This document shows, piece after piece, positions 1 through 8,145 of a DNA stretch of 37,121 bases. Positions within the stretch are counted from its first letter, which is position 1. Each line of letters starts with the position of its first letter. Below the pieces are notes generated by a model. That model ran no database searches and was not told the DNA's origin. It saw only the letters and a program-made list of their open reading frames with translations. Source of the stretch: Candidatus Melainabacteria bacterium GWA2_34_9 (GTDB lineage: Bacteria > Cyanobacteriota > Vampirovibrionia > Gastranaerophilales > UBA9971); assembly GCA_001784535.1 (NCBI GenBank), contig MFRJ01000046.1:1-37121 (forward strand). Reading direction: 5' to 3'. The translations under genes were made by a program, and so were the position numbers.

Positions 1-1071
1 TTCCTTTGTAAGAGAAAATCCGACTTTAAAATGAGAAAGCGCCTGTTTATAATCATATTGTCCTGCAAAAATATTTCCAACATCATTTAATGTAAGACTT
101 TGTCCTTTTAAATTTTCTACCTGTCCGTCAAGAGAAAGCGATTCATAATAATGAGTTAACGCAGCATCAGTTTTCCCGAAATCATCGTAAATTGACGCCA
201 TGTTGTAATGAGCCTGAGCCTGAATTTTCTGATTTCCTGTGTTGAAAGCTATGTTTGCAGCTTTATTATAGCTTTGAAGCGCATCTAAAATATCTCCGTT
301 TACATCATGAATATAGGCTTTATCCATATAAAGTCTTGTTTCAACCTCGGTATTTTTGATTTTTTGAGAGAACGGAATAAGTTTTTCGTACACAACTAGT
401 GCTTTATCAAAATTTCCCGAATCGACTATTTTTTCTGTCTTTTTATAAAGTTCTTCCAGTTTAATATCTTCAGGTCGCTGAATCTTCTGAGCATCTGATT
501 TGTCATTCTGATAGCTTTTATTAACTACAGAAGAATCTGACAATTTGGGAATTATAGCTTTATTTGTAAGTTGAATAGATCCTTCGCTTCTCTCAGGATG
601 ACAAATCGGTTTATCTGATTTATAGTCAATTTTTTGTAGTAAAAGGGCGTCTATCCAGTTTTTTACAACACCGGATGGTTTATTAAGTGTTTCTGCAATG
701 TACCCATCAAGAATAGCAGCAGCATTGTTTAAATTTGATTTAATGATTTTTTGAGAAGGATTTTCTTTTACAGATTGAAGTTCTACAAGCTTAAGGTATG
801 ACTCAACTTCGTCATTTACTTCTTTTGAAGCGCCTATGGCCTTCAGGGTGTTCTTAAAATCAACAACAATCTGACTTATATTAACTTTGTCTTTGGAATA
901 ATCAATAGTAGATTTGTATCTGGAAGAAGATTGCTGTTCCTTAAAATCGGCATTATCATGGGGAAGCTGTTTTTGTTCAGCATCAGGGTTCACCTTGTCA
1001 ACAGGTGATTTTTTCTTAATATTTATATTATAAGGATAAAAATTTACGGGATAAATTCCGTTCAAACCCAC
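1..1071 (-). CDS. TPR-repeat protein, 3' end cut by window edge
   Basis: An open frame of 357 codons runs leftward off the window. I place the start at the GTG at 1071-1069: an in-frame TAA lies just upstream (1092-1090), and a GAAGG ribosome site sits eight bases before the GTG. The first ~200 residues are polar, with no signal peptide. From about residue 220 there are at least three tetratricopeptide-type helix pairs, with segments such as AQAHYNMASIYDDFGKTDAA and LNDVGNIFAGQYDYKQALSH, which normally build protein-docking scaffolds. The linker between the two parts contains CHPERSEGS, the translation of a widespread interspersed repeat (see repeat at 576-606). The specific partner or function is not recognisable. 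The TPR assignment is firm; the start is fairly secure. Confidence 0.8.
   Translation of the reverse strand, partial: MGLNGIYPVNFYPYNINIKKKSPVDKVNPDAEQKQLPHDNADFKEQQSSSRYKSTIDYSKDKVNISQIVVDFKNTLKAIGASKEVNDEVESYLKLVELQSVKENPSQKIIKSNLNNAAAILDGYIAETLNKPSGVVKNWIDALLLQKIDYKSDKPICHPERSEGSIQLTNKAIIPKLSDSSVVNKSYQNDKSDAQKIQRPEDIKLEELYKKTEKIVDSGNFDKALVVYEKLIPFSQKIKNTEVETRLYMDKAYIHDVNGDILDALQSYNKAANIAFNTGNQKIQAQAHYNMASIYDDFGKTDAALTHYYESLSLDGQVENLKGQSLTLNDVGNIFAGQYDYKQALSHFKVGFSLTKE
576..606 (-). repeat. 'HPERSEGS' interspersed repeat inside a coding region
   Basis: Read on the minus strand this is TCATCCTGAGAGAAGCGAAG followed by GATCTATTC, one base off the very common bacterial repeat TCATCCTGAGCGAAGCGAAG-GATCT. 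It lies in frame in the TPR gene and is translated ICHPERSEGSIQ, in a low-complexity linker just before the TPR region. Recognition of the repeat comes from memory of its frequent appearance in unrelated proteins, not from a search. Confidence 0.7.
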
Positions 1072-1210
1072 GGTTTTTGCCTTCTTTCCTTATTCTCTCT
1101 CTGTTTGCGAAGTATAAAAATTCCCCAATATATAATGTATTTATCGTAATAAACAGCAAATAACTTTGTAATCTATTTGGATGATTTTAATGAATTTTTT
1201 TAAAAAATCT

Positions 1211-1242
1211 AAAAAACCCCATCTTTATTAGATGAGGTTTTT
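1211..1242 (-). terminator. Intrinsic terminator after the EF-hand gene
   Basis: The hairpin has an inner stem CATCT/AGATG around a TTATT loop, one mismatch, then CC/GG and an A-run/T-run. On the minus strand it starts 19 bases after the stop codon at 1261 and ends in TTTTTT. Because the flanks are A-tract/T-tract it could also work in the other direction. Confidence 0.8.
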
Positions 1243-1260
1243 AAAAATTTATAATATTAA

Positions 1261-2040
1261 CTAATAAATACCAAACTGTCTTTGCTGTCCGCCAAATCCA
1301 AAACCGCCCATAAGCATTTGCATTAGCATTTGAATTATTTGCATAAACATATTTTGTGGATTTACAGGAGGTCTTTGCCATACTTTTTCAGGCATTACAA
1401 AATTTTGTTGCGCAGTTGCTATATTCTTTTCATTATATATTTGTTGAAGTGCTGCTTTTGTTGCACTCGGATCTCTTATAATTTCCTGTTCTGCTAATTT
1501 AGCTTCATCTACTGTTACTTTTCCATCTATTTGACCTATAACAGGATGTGGCTCTCCTTCTTTAATTCCATCTTGATAAATTTGCCAAGCAGTAAGCTCT
1601 CCGGCGTCAACTTTTCCGTCACTATTTAAATCAACAGTTTGTCCATATTTAAAGGAATTAGGATTTGGCATTCCAATAATATAAGGATCACTATAAGGAC
1701 TTTTGCTAAGCGCTTTGCCTACACAAAATGAATTAAATTCATCTACAGAAACAGAGCCGTTTTTATTTGTGTCATAACCTTTTAAAGCTTCGGTAGAATA
1801 TGCAATACCTGAGTTTACACTAAGTGCCGGATCAGGAGCTCTAAAATACCTAATATTAGGATCATCATAGCCAGCATTCATGTTTGAATATTGAATATCA
1901 GAATTTTTAAGTTGCCAAAAATTTCCGTTTTTAATTAAATTTGCAACTTGATTACCTGAATTTGCAGCGCTTCCAATATTGGTCTTTTTATCATAAGGTC
2001 CTTTTGATCCATCGATTAAATAATTTTGCCATGCTATCAT
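1261..2040 (-). CDS. EF-hand calcium-binding protein, Met/Gly-rich tail
   Basis: A 259-residue protein starting MIAWQNYLIDG. The open frame extends 25 codons further upstream, but the ATG at 2040 has a strong AAGGAGT site seven bases away, so I take it as the start. Two canonical 12-residue EF-hand loops are visible, DTNKNGSVSVDE at 90-101 and DLNSDGKVDAGE at 137-148, each with acidic or Asn ligands at positions 1, 3 and 5, Gly at 6 and Glu at 12. A third, incomplete loop (IDGKVTVDE) follows at 171-179. The last 30 residues are unusual: a Met/Ile/Leu stretch (231-244), then Gly-Phe-Gly-Gly and Gln. No signal peptide is present. It probably binds calcium; its role is unknown. It is transcribed divergently from pyk and has its own terminator. 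Confidence 0.8.
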   Translation of the reverse strand: MIAWQNYLIDGSKGPYDKKTNIGSAANSGNQVANLIKNGNFWQLKNSDIQYSNMNAGYDDPNIRYFRAPDPALSVNSGIAYSTEALKGYDTNKNGSVSVDEFNSFCVGKALSKSPYSDPYIIGMPNPNSFKYGQTVDLNSDGKVDAGELTAWQIYQDGIKEGEPHPVIGQIDGKVTVDEAKLAEQEIIRDPSATKAALQQIYNEKNIATAQQNFVMPEKVWQRPPVNPQNMFMQIIQMLMQMLMGGFGFGGQQRQFGIY

Positions 2041-2136
2041 ACCAAAGACTCCTTTTATACAAAATAAGTATTGTGTGTTTCTTATATATATAAAAACGCC
2101 ATACTGTTTTTTCATGCTATTTTAACGATTTTGGCT

Positions 2137-2154
2137 TTTACAAAACTTTACAAA
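2137..2154 (+). promoter_or_regulatory. HLR1-like direct repeat (OmpR-family box)
   Basis: TTTACAAA-AC-TTTACAAA is a perfect tandem repeat with 10-base period in the region shared by the divergent EF-hand and pyk genes. It fits the cyanobacterial HLR1 consensus bound by the OmpR-family regulator RpaB, (G/T)TTACA(T/A)(T/A)-N2-(G/T)TTACA(T/A)(T/A). The repeat is seen; its function as an operator is inferred. Confidence 0.4.
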
Positions 2155-2222
2155 AATCATTTTTTTATTTTTCTTTATAGAATAAAGTAAAGATATTTTA
2201 TAAAAATAAGGATTTCTGACTC

Positions 2223-3668
2223 ATGACAAAATTTATAAAGACAAAAATAATAGCAACAATTGGTCCAAGCTCCAGCAGCGATGAAAAAATAACCGAACTT
2301 ATAAAAACAGGAGCAAAGATTTTCAGAATAAATTCTTCTCACGGAACGGCTGAACTTCATAAAGAAAGCATAGAAAAAATCAGACGAATTTCAAAAGAAT
2401 TAAACGAATTTATCGCCATTATTCTTGATCTTCAAGGACCAAAAATCAGAATAGGAAACCTGTCTGAACCTGTAGAACTAAAAAAAGACCAGGAAATCAT
2501 TTTAAAACCTTGCCTGGAGTCTGATGAATCAGGCGTTCTTCCTGTAGATTATCCTGAAATAATAAAAGACGTTAAAAATGACGATCATCTTCTTTTAGAT
2601 GATGGCAAAATTGAGTTTATAATAACAGAAATGTTTCCTGATAAAATAAAAGCTCGAGTTGTAAGAGGCGGTTTGTTAAAATCAAGAAAAGGCTTAAACA
2701 TACCGAATTCGGGTTCAAAAAGCGTTTCCACCGTTACTGAAAGAGACATTGGGTATATAAAATTCGCTGTTACAAACGATATTGACTATATTGCGCTTTC
2801 ATTTGTACGTGATAAAGACGATATAATTGCCGCTAAAAACTATTTAAAGCAATTTAACGGGAATATTCCTATTATTGCCAAGATTGAAAAACCGCAGGCT
2901 GTAGAAAACTTAGAATCCATTATTCATGTTTCTGATGGTGTAATGGTCGCACGGGGTGATCTCGGTATTGAAATTTCACCGGAACTCGTTCCAATAGTGC
3001 AAAAAACAATCATAAATGAAGCTAATATTCACAGAAAACCTGTGATAACTGCAACACAAATGCTTGAATCAATGATTGAACAGCCGCTTCCTACCAGAGC
3101 AGAAGCAAGTGACGTTGCAAATGCAATTATAGACGGCACTGATGCCGTAATGCTTTCAGGAGAAACCGCTGTAGGTCAATATCCAACAGAGGCGGTTGAG
3201 ATGATGGCAAAAATTGCAAATAATGTTGAAACAAGCAATTTAGGTCATTTTAATCAAGTTCCTAAAATTAATGACGATGTTTATGAACTTGATTCTCAGG
3301 CAATTGCTTCCGCTGTTATTAAAATGATTCCTGAAGTTGAAATAGCGGCAATCGTTGCGCTTACGAGAACAGGCTATACTGCAAAACTTTTATCAAAATC
3401 AAAACCAACAATACCTATTATTTCAATATCCGATGATGAAAGAGTTTGCCGGAGATTAAATCTTTTCTGGGGCGTTTACCCTTATAAAATGACGCTTCAT
3501 CCAAATTTTACCGAAGAAATGCTAAAAGAAATTGATTCCATTCTGGTAAAGGAAACTTTTCTTAATTCCGGAGATAAAGTGATTATTGCAGGAGGACTCC
3601 CTTATATTACAGCAGGGAAAACAAACTTCCTGAGGATTCATCAGCTTGGTTCCATAGGTATTATGTAA
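2223..3668 (+). CDS. pyk: Pyruvate kinase
   Basis: This is the last step of glycolysis: phosphoenolpyruvate + ADP to pyruvate + ATP, in the cytosol. The 481-residue length is normal for the single-chain bacterial enzyme without an extra C-terminal PEP-utiliser domain. Visible landmarks are IATIGPSS (10-17), RINSSHG (35-41, the R-x-N-x-S-H-G substrate/K+ site), IIAKIEKPQAVE (217-228) with catalytic Lys220 and metal ligand Glu222, MVARGDLGIE (241-250) with metal ligand Asp246, and ITATQMLESM (275-284) with the conserved Thr278. The B domain lies between residues ~75 and 175. An AAGGA site lies ten bases before the ATG. It is divergent from the EF-hand gene, and a separate promoter follows downstream. 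Confidence 0.97.
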   Translation: MTKFIKTKIIATIGPSSSSDEKITELIKTGAKIFRINSSHGTAELHKESIEKIRRISKELNEFIAIILDLQGPKIRIGNLSEPVELKKDQEIILKPCLESDESGVLPVDYPEIIKDVKNDDHLLLDDGKIEFIITEMFPDKIKARVVRGGLLKSRKGLNIPNSGSKSVSTVTERDIGYIKFAVTNDIDYIALSFVRDKDDIIAAKNYLKQFNGNIPIIAKIEKPQAVENLESIIHVSDGVMVARGDLGIEISPELVPIVQKTIINEANIHRKPVITATQMLESMIEQPLPTRAEASDVANAIIDGTDAVMLSGETAVGQYPTEAVEMMAKIANNVETSNLGHFNQVPKINDDVYELDSQAIASAVIKMIPEVEIAAIVALTRTGYTAKLLSKSKPTIPIISISDDERVCRRLNLFWGVYPYKMTLHPNFTEEMLKEIDSILVKETFLNSGDKVIIAGGLPYITAGKTNFLRIHQLGSIGIM

Positions 3669-3721
3669 ATTTTCGCAAAATCAGAAATTCATGTTATTTT
3701 TTTTCAAAAAAGGGTATACAA

Positions 3722-3727
3722 TATAAT
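3722..3727 (+). promoter_or_regulatory. -10 box TATAAT, likely promoter for the 94-residue gene
   Basis: A perfect TATAAT lies 54 bases after the pyk stop and 216 bases before the next ATG, so transcription would start near 3734. The region 17 bases upstream is only a T-run, so the -35 is weak or absent. Confidence 0.45.
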
Positions 3728-3790
3728 TGGCAACCCTAATAATTCAAAATGCTCTTTATGTTAGTGCCAAATGTTGGTTAGGACTCCTGA

Positions 3791-3909
3791 TTTCGGAAAA
3801 GTCAAATTTATCAAGTTTTTTGCGTTTTAATAAGAATGAGTTCAAGCCTTCCAGACAGGCAAAGCCGTTCTTCATTCTTTTCACTCCCGCTTAGCAAATA
3901 AATCCGAAA
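3791..3909 (+). ncRNA. Candidate structured leader or small RNA
   Basis: Four nested complementary segments form one long interrupted hairpin: TTTCGGA (3791-3797) with TCCGAAA (3903-3909), TTTGC (3819-3823) with GCAAA (3894-3898), AAGAATGA (3832-3839) with TCATTCTT (3872-3879), and GCCT (3846-3849) with AGGC (3857-3860). The internal loops are asymmetric. The structure lies between a TATAAT at 3722 and the ribosome site of the 94-residue gene, so it could be a regulatory 5' leader or a stand-alone RNA. It lacks the hallmark motifs of SRP RNA, tmRNA or RNase P RNA. A 6S-like RNA is possible but I cannot show it. Confidence 0.4.
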
Positions 3910-3943
3910 ACAAATTTAAATTGAGTATAGAGGTGGAAAAAGG

Positions 3944-4228
3944 ATGCAATATTCAGGCAGATGGTATGACGCTGATCCTAGAGTCAGCCTAGCTGTGAGT
4001 TGTTTGGAAAAAGCAAGTCCGCTTACTCAACGAAGATTGGCACGAGCTATTATCAAAAAAGCAAAAGCAATGGATGTTAACGCAAAAGATCATCACATAG
4101 GGTTCTTTCGAAGATGGTACGATGAAAGCAGAGCTTTAAGCCTTGCTATGGAGTATTTTAGAGTATCTCCTCCTCTTTTGCAGAGAGCAATAGCTGAATA
4201 TTTAATAGCTAAACTTGTAAATAAATAA
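3944..4228 (+). CDS. Small two-repeat protein of unknown function (RWYD repeats)
   Basis: A 94-residue basic protein with a good AGAGGTGG ribosome site seven bases before its ATG. It is built from two copies of one unit, offset by 51 residues: RWYD (6-9), SLAV (15-18), SPLTQRRLA (25-33) and I-x-K (37-39) correspond to RWYD (57-60), SLAM (66-69), SPPLLQRAIA (75-84) and I-x-K (88-90). Each copy looks like a pair of amphipathic helices after an aromatic-acidic start. There is no signal peptide, membrane span or metal motif. I do not recognise the family. Its own promoter and a ~200-base structured leader suggest it is regulated separately from pyk. Confidence 0.75.
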   Translation: MQYSGRWYDADPRVSLAVSCLEKASPLTQRRLARAIIKKAKAMDVNAKDHHIGFFRRWYDESRALSLAMEYFRVSPPLLQRAIAEYLIAKLVNK

Positions 4229-4267
4229 GTAGTAAAAAGTTTTTATTTTTCACATAAACAAAATTAT

Positions 4268-4382
4268 TCCCGACTGATAAATCAATCGGGATACTTAAGG
4301 AGGGGTATATATCACTTCAAGTGTATATAACGATACTACTTTAAAACTTTCGGTCAAGATAAATTCCGGAAATTGTAACTAA
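4268..4382 (+). other. 3' hairpin followed by an orphan ribosome-binding site
   Basis: TCCCGA-c-TGAT-aa-ATCA-a-TCGGGA (4268-4291) is a strong hairpin, but no T-run follows it. It is followed by a perfect AAGGAGGGG (4297-4305) with no ATG, GTG or TTG at a usable distance. The frame seven bases downstream opens with ATC at 4311 and runs 23 codons to TAA at 4380-4382. A near-palindrome CACTT-c-AAGTG (4313-4323) overlaps it. It could be a relic of a small gene whose start was lost, or a regulatory site. Confidence 0.35.
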
Positions 4383-4401
4383 ATATGAAGAATAAGCTAA
4401 G

Positions 4402-6906
4402 TTAGATGTGTGCAGTAGCTTTATTTAAACTGCTTACATATTCTTCTATAGTAAAATTCAATTTTTCCCCGAGCATTAAAATAGTAGAAATAAACTTCTT
4501 ATCAGCAACAAGATTATCAGAATTTTTTAAATCCTCTATAAATTGAGGAATTTTGGCGTAAATATTATTAAAATAAAAATTTTGCGCTTCTGAAAAATCA
4601 AGTTTTAAATCAAGTTTATCAAGCATATTTAATACTTTTATAAGTGTTTCAAATTCTTTAACTTCATTGCTATCGGCCAAACTTTCAACTTTGTTTGTAA
4701 TATATTCGCTGTATATCTCTTTAGTCGGTTTAGTATCAAGCTGTATTCCTATTTTATTTGCTTCTTTGCTTATATCAACAGCAGCTTGAAGCAAATCAGG
4801 ACTTTCAATATCTTCCGCATCCTGAATAAAAGAATTGAAAGAATTGCTTAAAGCATATTCAGCAGCAATTTTAAACTCTTCAGGAATTTGAAGATCAAGC
4901 TCGCTTAGCTGCATAATAGGTCCTCTGGCTTCATCATAAAGATTTTTATAGGTACTCGCAAACTGCTCAAGCTTATCTTCAATAAGAATGTTGATAATTT
5001 TACGTCTTTCCTCTATAAACAGGTTTTTAAGAGTAAAATATTCTTTACCAAAATATTCATCGAGCCCTCTAATAACTTCCGTAAGAGGAAGAGTATTGTA
5101 TTTTTCAATCAAATTTTCTTTAATCTTATTATATTCTGTTTTTCCTGCAAATCCTCTGATTACACAATGAAAATCTTCCCCGCCAAAATGCAGCAAAGCA
5201 AAAATCATATCATGCTGTTCAAAAGTAACATTTGAGTTTATTTCAATTCTTCCTATTATAAGTCTTGTATCAGCCTTCTTTGCCTTCTTATAATCAAGCG
5301 CCTTGATGTTATAACAATAAACTTCAGCTTCTTCTTCGTATTCTTCAAAGAGCGAGCTTATTGCCCAGTGGCTTACAACCTGTTTAACACTTACTATTGA
5401 AGGTTTTACATACTTCATGTAAATATCTTTGCCTGAACCGAGTTTTTTAATATTGCTGTGAGCTTCTGAAAGCATTTGAAGAAACTTTGTTTCAAGATCA
5501 ATTTCCTGAAACTCCTCAGCTATCTGCATTGCTCTGGCAGCATATTTAAGAATTTGTACTGTTTCAATACCTGAAATGTCTGCAAAGAACCATCCGCAAC
5601 TTGTATACATAAGCATTGCATGTCTTTGCATTTCAAGGAGCTTTATTACACTTACCATTTCGCTTTGATTAAGTTTTTTTGATGCTTCATGAGCACAAAA
5701 AGCTTCTATTGTTGATTTATTTCTGTCAAGAACTACATCAATGTAGCGATTTCTTGCTTTCCAGGGATCTTTTAAATATTTACCTGCATTTTTTTCATAA
5801 ATTACTATTAATTCATCCCTTAACCAGTCAAGAGCCCTTCTTAGCGGCTTTCTCCATTTTTGATTCCAACCTGGACCTGCACCTGTAGAACAACCGCAGT
5901 CTTCCATCCATCTGCCAACACCATGACTACAGCTCCAAGAAGAAACAGGTTTGATTTCAACTTCCATTACAGGAGGATATTTTTCAAGAAATTCACTATA
6001 GTTAGTTAAAATTAACCCTGCCTGCTCTGCTTTTTTCTTGAGAGCGTAAGAAAGAGCCATATTTCCAAGCATAGTATGATGACCGTAGCTTTCTCCGTCT
6101 GTTGCTATATTTACAAGCTGATCATAATTTCTTGCATAAGAAACGCCATCTTTCATTCTTCCTATAAAAGAATCTCCGTTTGTTAAAAGACTGTCAAAAG
6201 CCACAGACTTTGAAATAGAACCATCATAAAAAAACAAATCTATGTATCTGTCTGTTCCGTCTTTTAAGAAACATCTATATGCCTGCCCCGGATCTATATT
6301 TCCCCAGCTAGCATCTGTCCAAGCGTTTCCATCGGCTTTTATCGGCTTTACTCTTTGAGATTGGAAAGGTGAAAGAACGGTATATTTTATATCACAGTCA
6401 GCCAGTACTTTTAATGTTTCATAATCAATAGCGGTTTCAGCAAGCCAAATACCTTCAGGAAGACGGCCGAATCGATGCTGAAAATCTTTTATACCCCATA
6501 TTGTCTGGGTATATTTATCTTTTTCATTAGATAGAGGCATAATCATGTGATTATAAACCTGCGCAATAGCATTTCCATGCCCTGAATGTGCTTCTGCGCT
6601 GTTTTGATCTGCCTTTATTATTCTTTCATAAGTTTTGGGGGCATTGACTTCAAGCCAAGACAGGAGAGTCGCGCCAAAATTAAAACTTATCAGCTCATAA
6701 TTATTTACTATATCGATAACCTGATTTTTAGAATTAACGATTCTGGAAACCGAGTTTGGAGTGTAGCATTCATGGGCAATTCTGGCATTCCAATCGTGAA
6801 AAGGCAGTGCGCTGTCCTGAAGTTCTATTGATTCCAGCCACGGATTTTCTCTGGGCGGCTGATAAAAATGTCCGTGAATCGCTAAATAATGCTTTTTATC
6901 TGACAT
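4402..6906 (-). CDS. GH57 / DUF3536 family glycoside hydrolase-like protein
   Basis: A large cytosolic protein of 834 residues with a glycoside hydrolase family 57 N-terminal barrel. HGHFYQPPRENPWLE (11-25) is the family's opening His-x-His motif. EGIWLAETAID (151-161) carries Glu156 in the position of the catalytic nucleophile, and ATDGESYGHH (268-277) carries Asp270 in the position of the acid/base. SCSHGVGRWMEDCGCS (325-340) is the Cys-rich strip typical of the DUF3536 subgroup. The remaining ~450 residues are helical with no recognised domain. GH57 enzymes act on alpha-glucans (amylases, branching enzymes, glucanotransferases), so a role in glycogen-type storage is likely, but the exact reaction cannot be read. 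The AGAGGT site seven bases upstream supports the ATG. The gene stands alone, divergent from manC. Confidence 0.88.
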   Translation of the reverse strand: MSDKKHYLAIHGHFYQPPRENPWLESIELQDSALPFHDWNARIAHECYTPNSVSRIVNSKNQVIDIVNNYELISFNFGATLLSWLEVNAPKTYERIIKADQNSAEAHSGHGNAIAQVYNHMIMPLSNEKDKYTQTIWGIKDFQHRFGRLPEGIWLAETAIDYETLKVLADCDIKYTVLSPFQSQRVKPIKADGNAWTDASWGNIDPGQAYRCFLKDGTDRYIDLFFYDGSISKSVAFDSLLTNGDSFIGRMKDGVSYARNYDQLVNIATDGESYGHHTMLGNMALSYALKKKAEQAGLILTNYSEFLEKYPPVMEVEIKPVSSWSCSHGVGRWMEDCGCSTGAGPGWNQKWRKPLRRALDWLRDELIVIYEKNAGKYLKDPWKARNRYIDVVLDRNKSTIEAFCAHEASKKLNQSEMVSVIKLLEMQRHAMLMYTSCGWFFADISGIETVQILKYAARAMQIAEEFQEIDLETKFLQMLSEAHSNIKKLGSGKDIYMKYVKPSIVSVKQVVSHWAISSLFEEYEEEAEVYCYNIKALDYKKAKKADTRLIIGRIEINSNVTFEQHDMIFALLHFGGEDFHCVIRGFAGKTEYNKIKENLIEKYNTLPLTEVIRGLDEYFGKEYFTLKNLFIEERRKIINILIEDKLEQFASTYKNLYDEARGPIMQLSELDLQIPEEFKIAAEYALSNSFNSFIQDAEDIESPDLLQAAVDISKEANKIGIQLDTKPTKEIYSEYITNKVESLADSNEVKEFETLIKVLNMLDKLDLKLDFSEAQNFYFNNIYAKIPQFIEDLKNSDNLVADKKFISTILMLGEKLNFTIEEYVSSLNKATAHI

Positions 6907-7003
6907 GGGTAAGACCTCTAAATTTCATAATTATTATTAATCAACAATTTACTTTAAATGATTTTATATGAAAAGCATTGAAAAGTGGATTTTTTGATAA
7001 TAT

Positions 7004-7031
7004 TTGCTAAAAATTTCCCTTAAGTTAGAAT
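7004..7031 (+). promoter_or_regulatory. Probable promoter of manC
   Basis: TTGCTA (7004-7009), a 16-base spacer and TAGAAT (7026-7031) place a transcription start near 7038, about 20 bases before the ATG. An inverted repeat GTTAG-N7-CTAAC (7024-7040) overlaps the -10 and could be an operator. Confidence 0.4.
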
Positions 7032-7058
7032 ATACCTAACAACAATGGATTTAAAAAA

Positions 7059-8141
7059 ATGAGTGAAAATAAAAATATTTTTGGCGTAATACTGGCAGGA
7101 GGCAGCGGAAGCAGGCTCTGGCCTCTCAGTAGAGAAATGTATCCCAAGCAGTTATTAAAATTAACCGGTGAAAATTCTCTTTTTCAGTCGACTTTTCTGC
7201 GGCTTACGGATGTAATTCCCGCAAAAAACATAATTACCGTGACAAACGATATGCACTTACCTGAAATAAAAATTCAACTTGCAGAACTAGATTCAAATGA
7301 AGAATATAAAGCAATAGGAGAACCCGTTGGAAGAAATACCGCTCCTGCAATAGGGTTGGCGGCTTTACTTATACAAAATAATCTTGCAGAGAAAAATTCC
7401 GATCCTGTCATCTTTGTAACCCCTTCAGATCATCTTATTCAAAATAATGAAGCATTTTTAAATGCTGTCAGAGAAGGAATTAAGCTTGCTGAAGACGGAT
7501 ATATCGTAACTTTTGGGATAAAACCATCAAAACCTGAAACAGGGTATGGTTATATAAAAACTTTTACGGACGAAAAGCTCAGCAATGATGGTTATAAAGT
7601 CGATGAATTCAAAGAAAAACCGGACTTTGAAACTGCAAAAAAATATCTGGAAGCCGGAAATTATTTCTGGAACAGTGGCATATTTATGTTTAAAGCTTCA
7701 ACAATTCTAAAGGAAATGCAAATTCATTCTCCTGATGTGTTTACTGGCTTAAATAAACTCGATTTAACTAAAGATTTTATCGAAAAAGAAGTTTATATAT
7801 CCATACCGTCAATATCCATAGATTATGCTGTCATGGAAAAATCCGATAAAATTGCGCTTATTCCTGTTGACTGCGGATGGAATGACCTTGGGTCATGGGA
7901 ATCAATTTATGATGTCATGGACAAAGACGCTAATCAAAACTACATAAAAGGAAATGTAATATCAATAGATACTCAAGATTCTTATATTTACAGTTCCTCA
8001 AAACTTATTTCAACAATAGGGGTGAAAAATTTAGTCATAATAGAAACTGAAGATGCTATTCTGATTTGTGATAAATCAAGAACACAGGATGTTAAAATTA
8101 TTTTTGATAAGCTAAAAAAAGAAAACGCAAAAGAAATTTGA
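7059..8141 (+). CDS. manC: Mannose-1-phosphate guanylyltransferase
   Basis: Makes GDP-mannose from mannose-1-phosphate and GTP, the donor for mannose, fucose or perosamine in surface polysaccharide. GVILAGGSGSRLWPLSRE (9-26) and PKQLL (29-33) form the nucleotide-binding loop of the sugar-nucleotidyltransferase fold. VTPSDHLI, EKP followed by GNYFWNSGIFMF, and DCGWNDLGSW are further family landmarks in order. At 360 residues it is the stand-alone transferase; the C-terminal phosphomannose isomerase cupin of the bifunctional ~470-residue form is absent, so the isomerase must be encoded elsewhere. Only a weak GGA lies upstream of the ATG. No other polysaccharide gene is nearby; it ends four bases from the convergent diguanylate cyclase gene. 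Confidence 0.93.
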   Translation: MSENKNIFGVILAGGSGSRLWPLSREMYPKQLLKLTGENSLFQSTFLRLTDVIPAKNIITVTNDMHLPEIKIQLAELDSNEEYKAIGEPVGRNTAPAIGLAALLIQNNLAEKNSDPVIFVTPSDHLIQNNEAFLNAVREGIKLAEDGYIVTFGIKPSKPETGYGYIKTFTDEKLSNDGYKVDEFKEKPDFETAKKYLEAGNYFWNSGIFMFKASTILKEMQIHSPDVFTGLNKLDLTKDFIEKEVYISIPSISIDYAVMEKSDKIALIPVDCGWNDLGSWESIYDVMDKDANQNYIKGNVISIDTQDSYIYSSSKLISTIGVKNLVIIETEDAILICDKSRTQDVKIIFDKLKKENAKEI

Positions 8142-8145
8142 ACCC

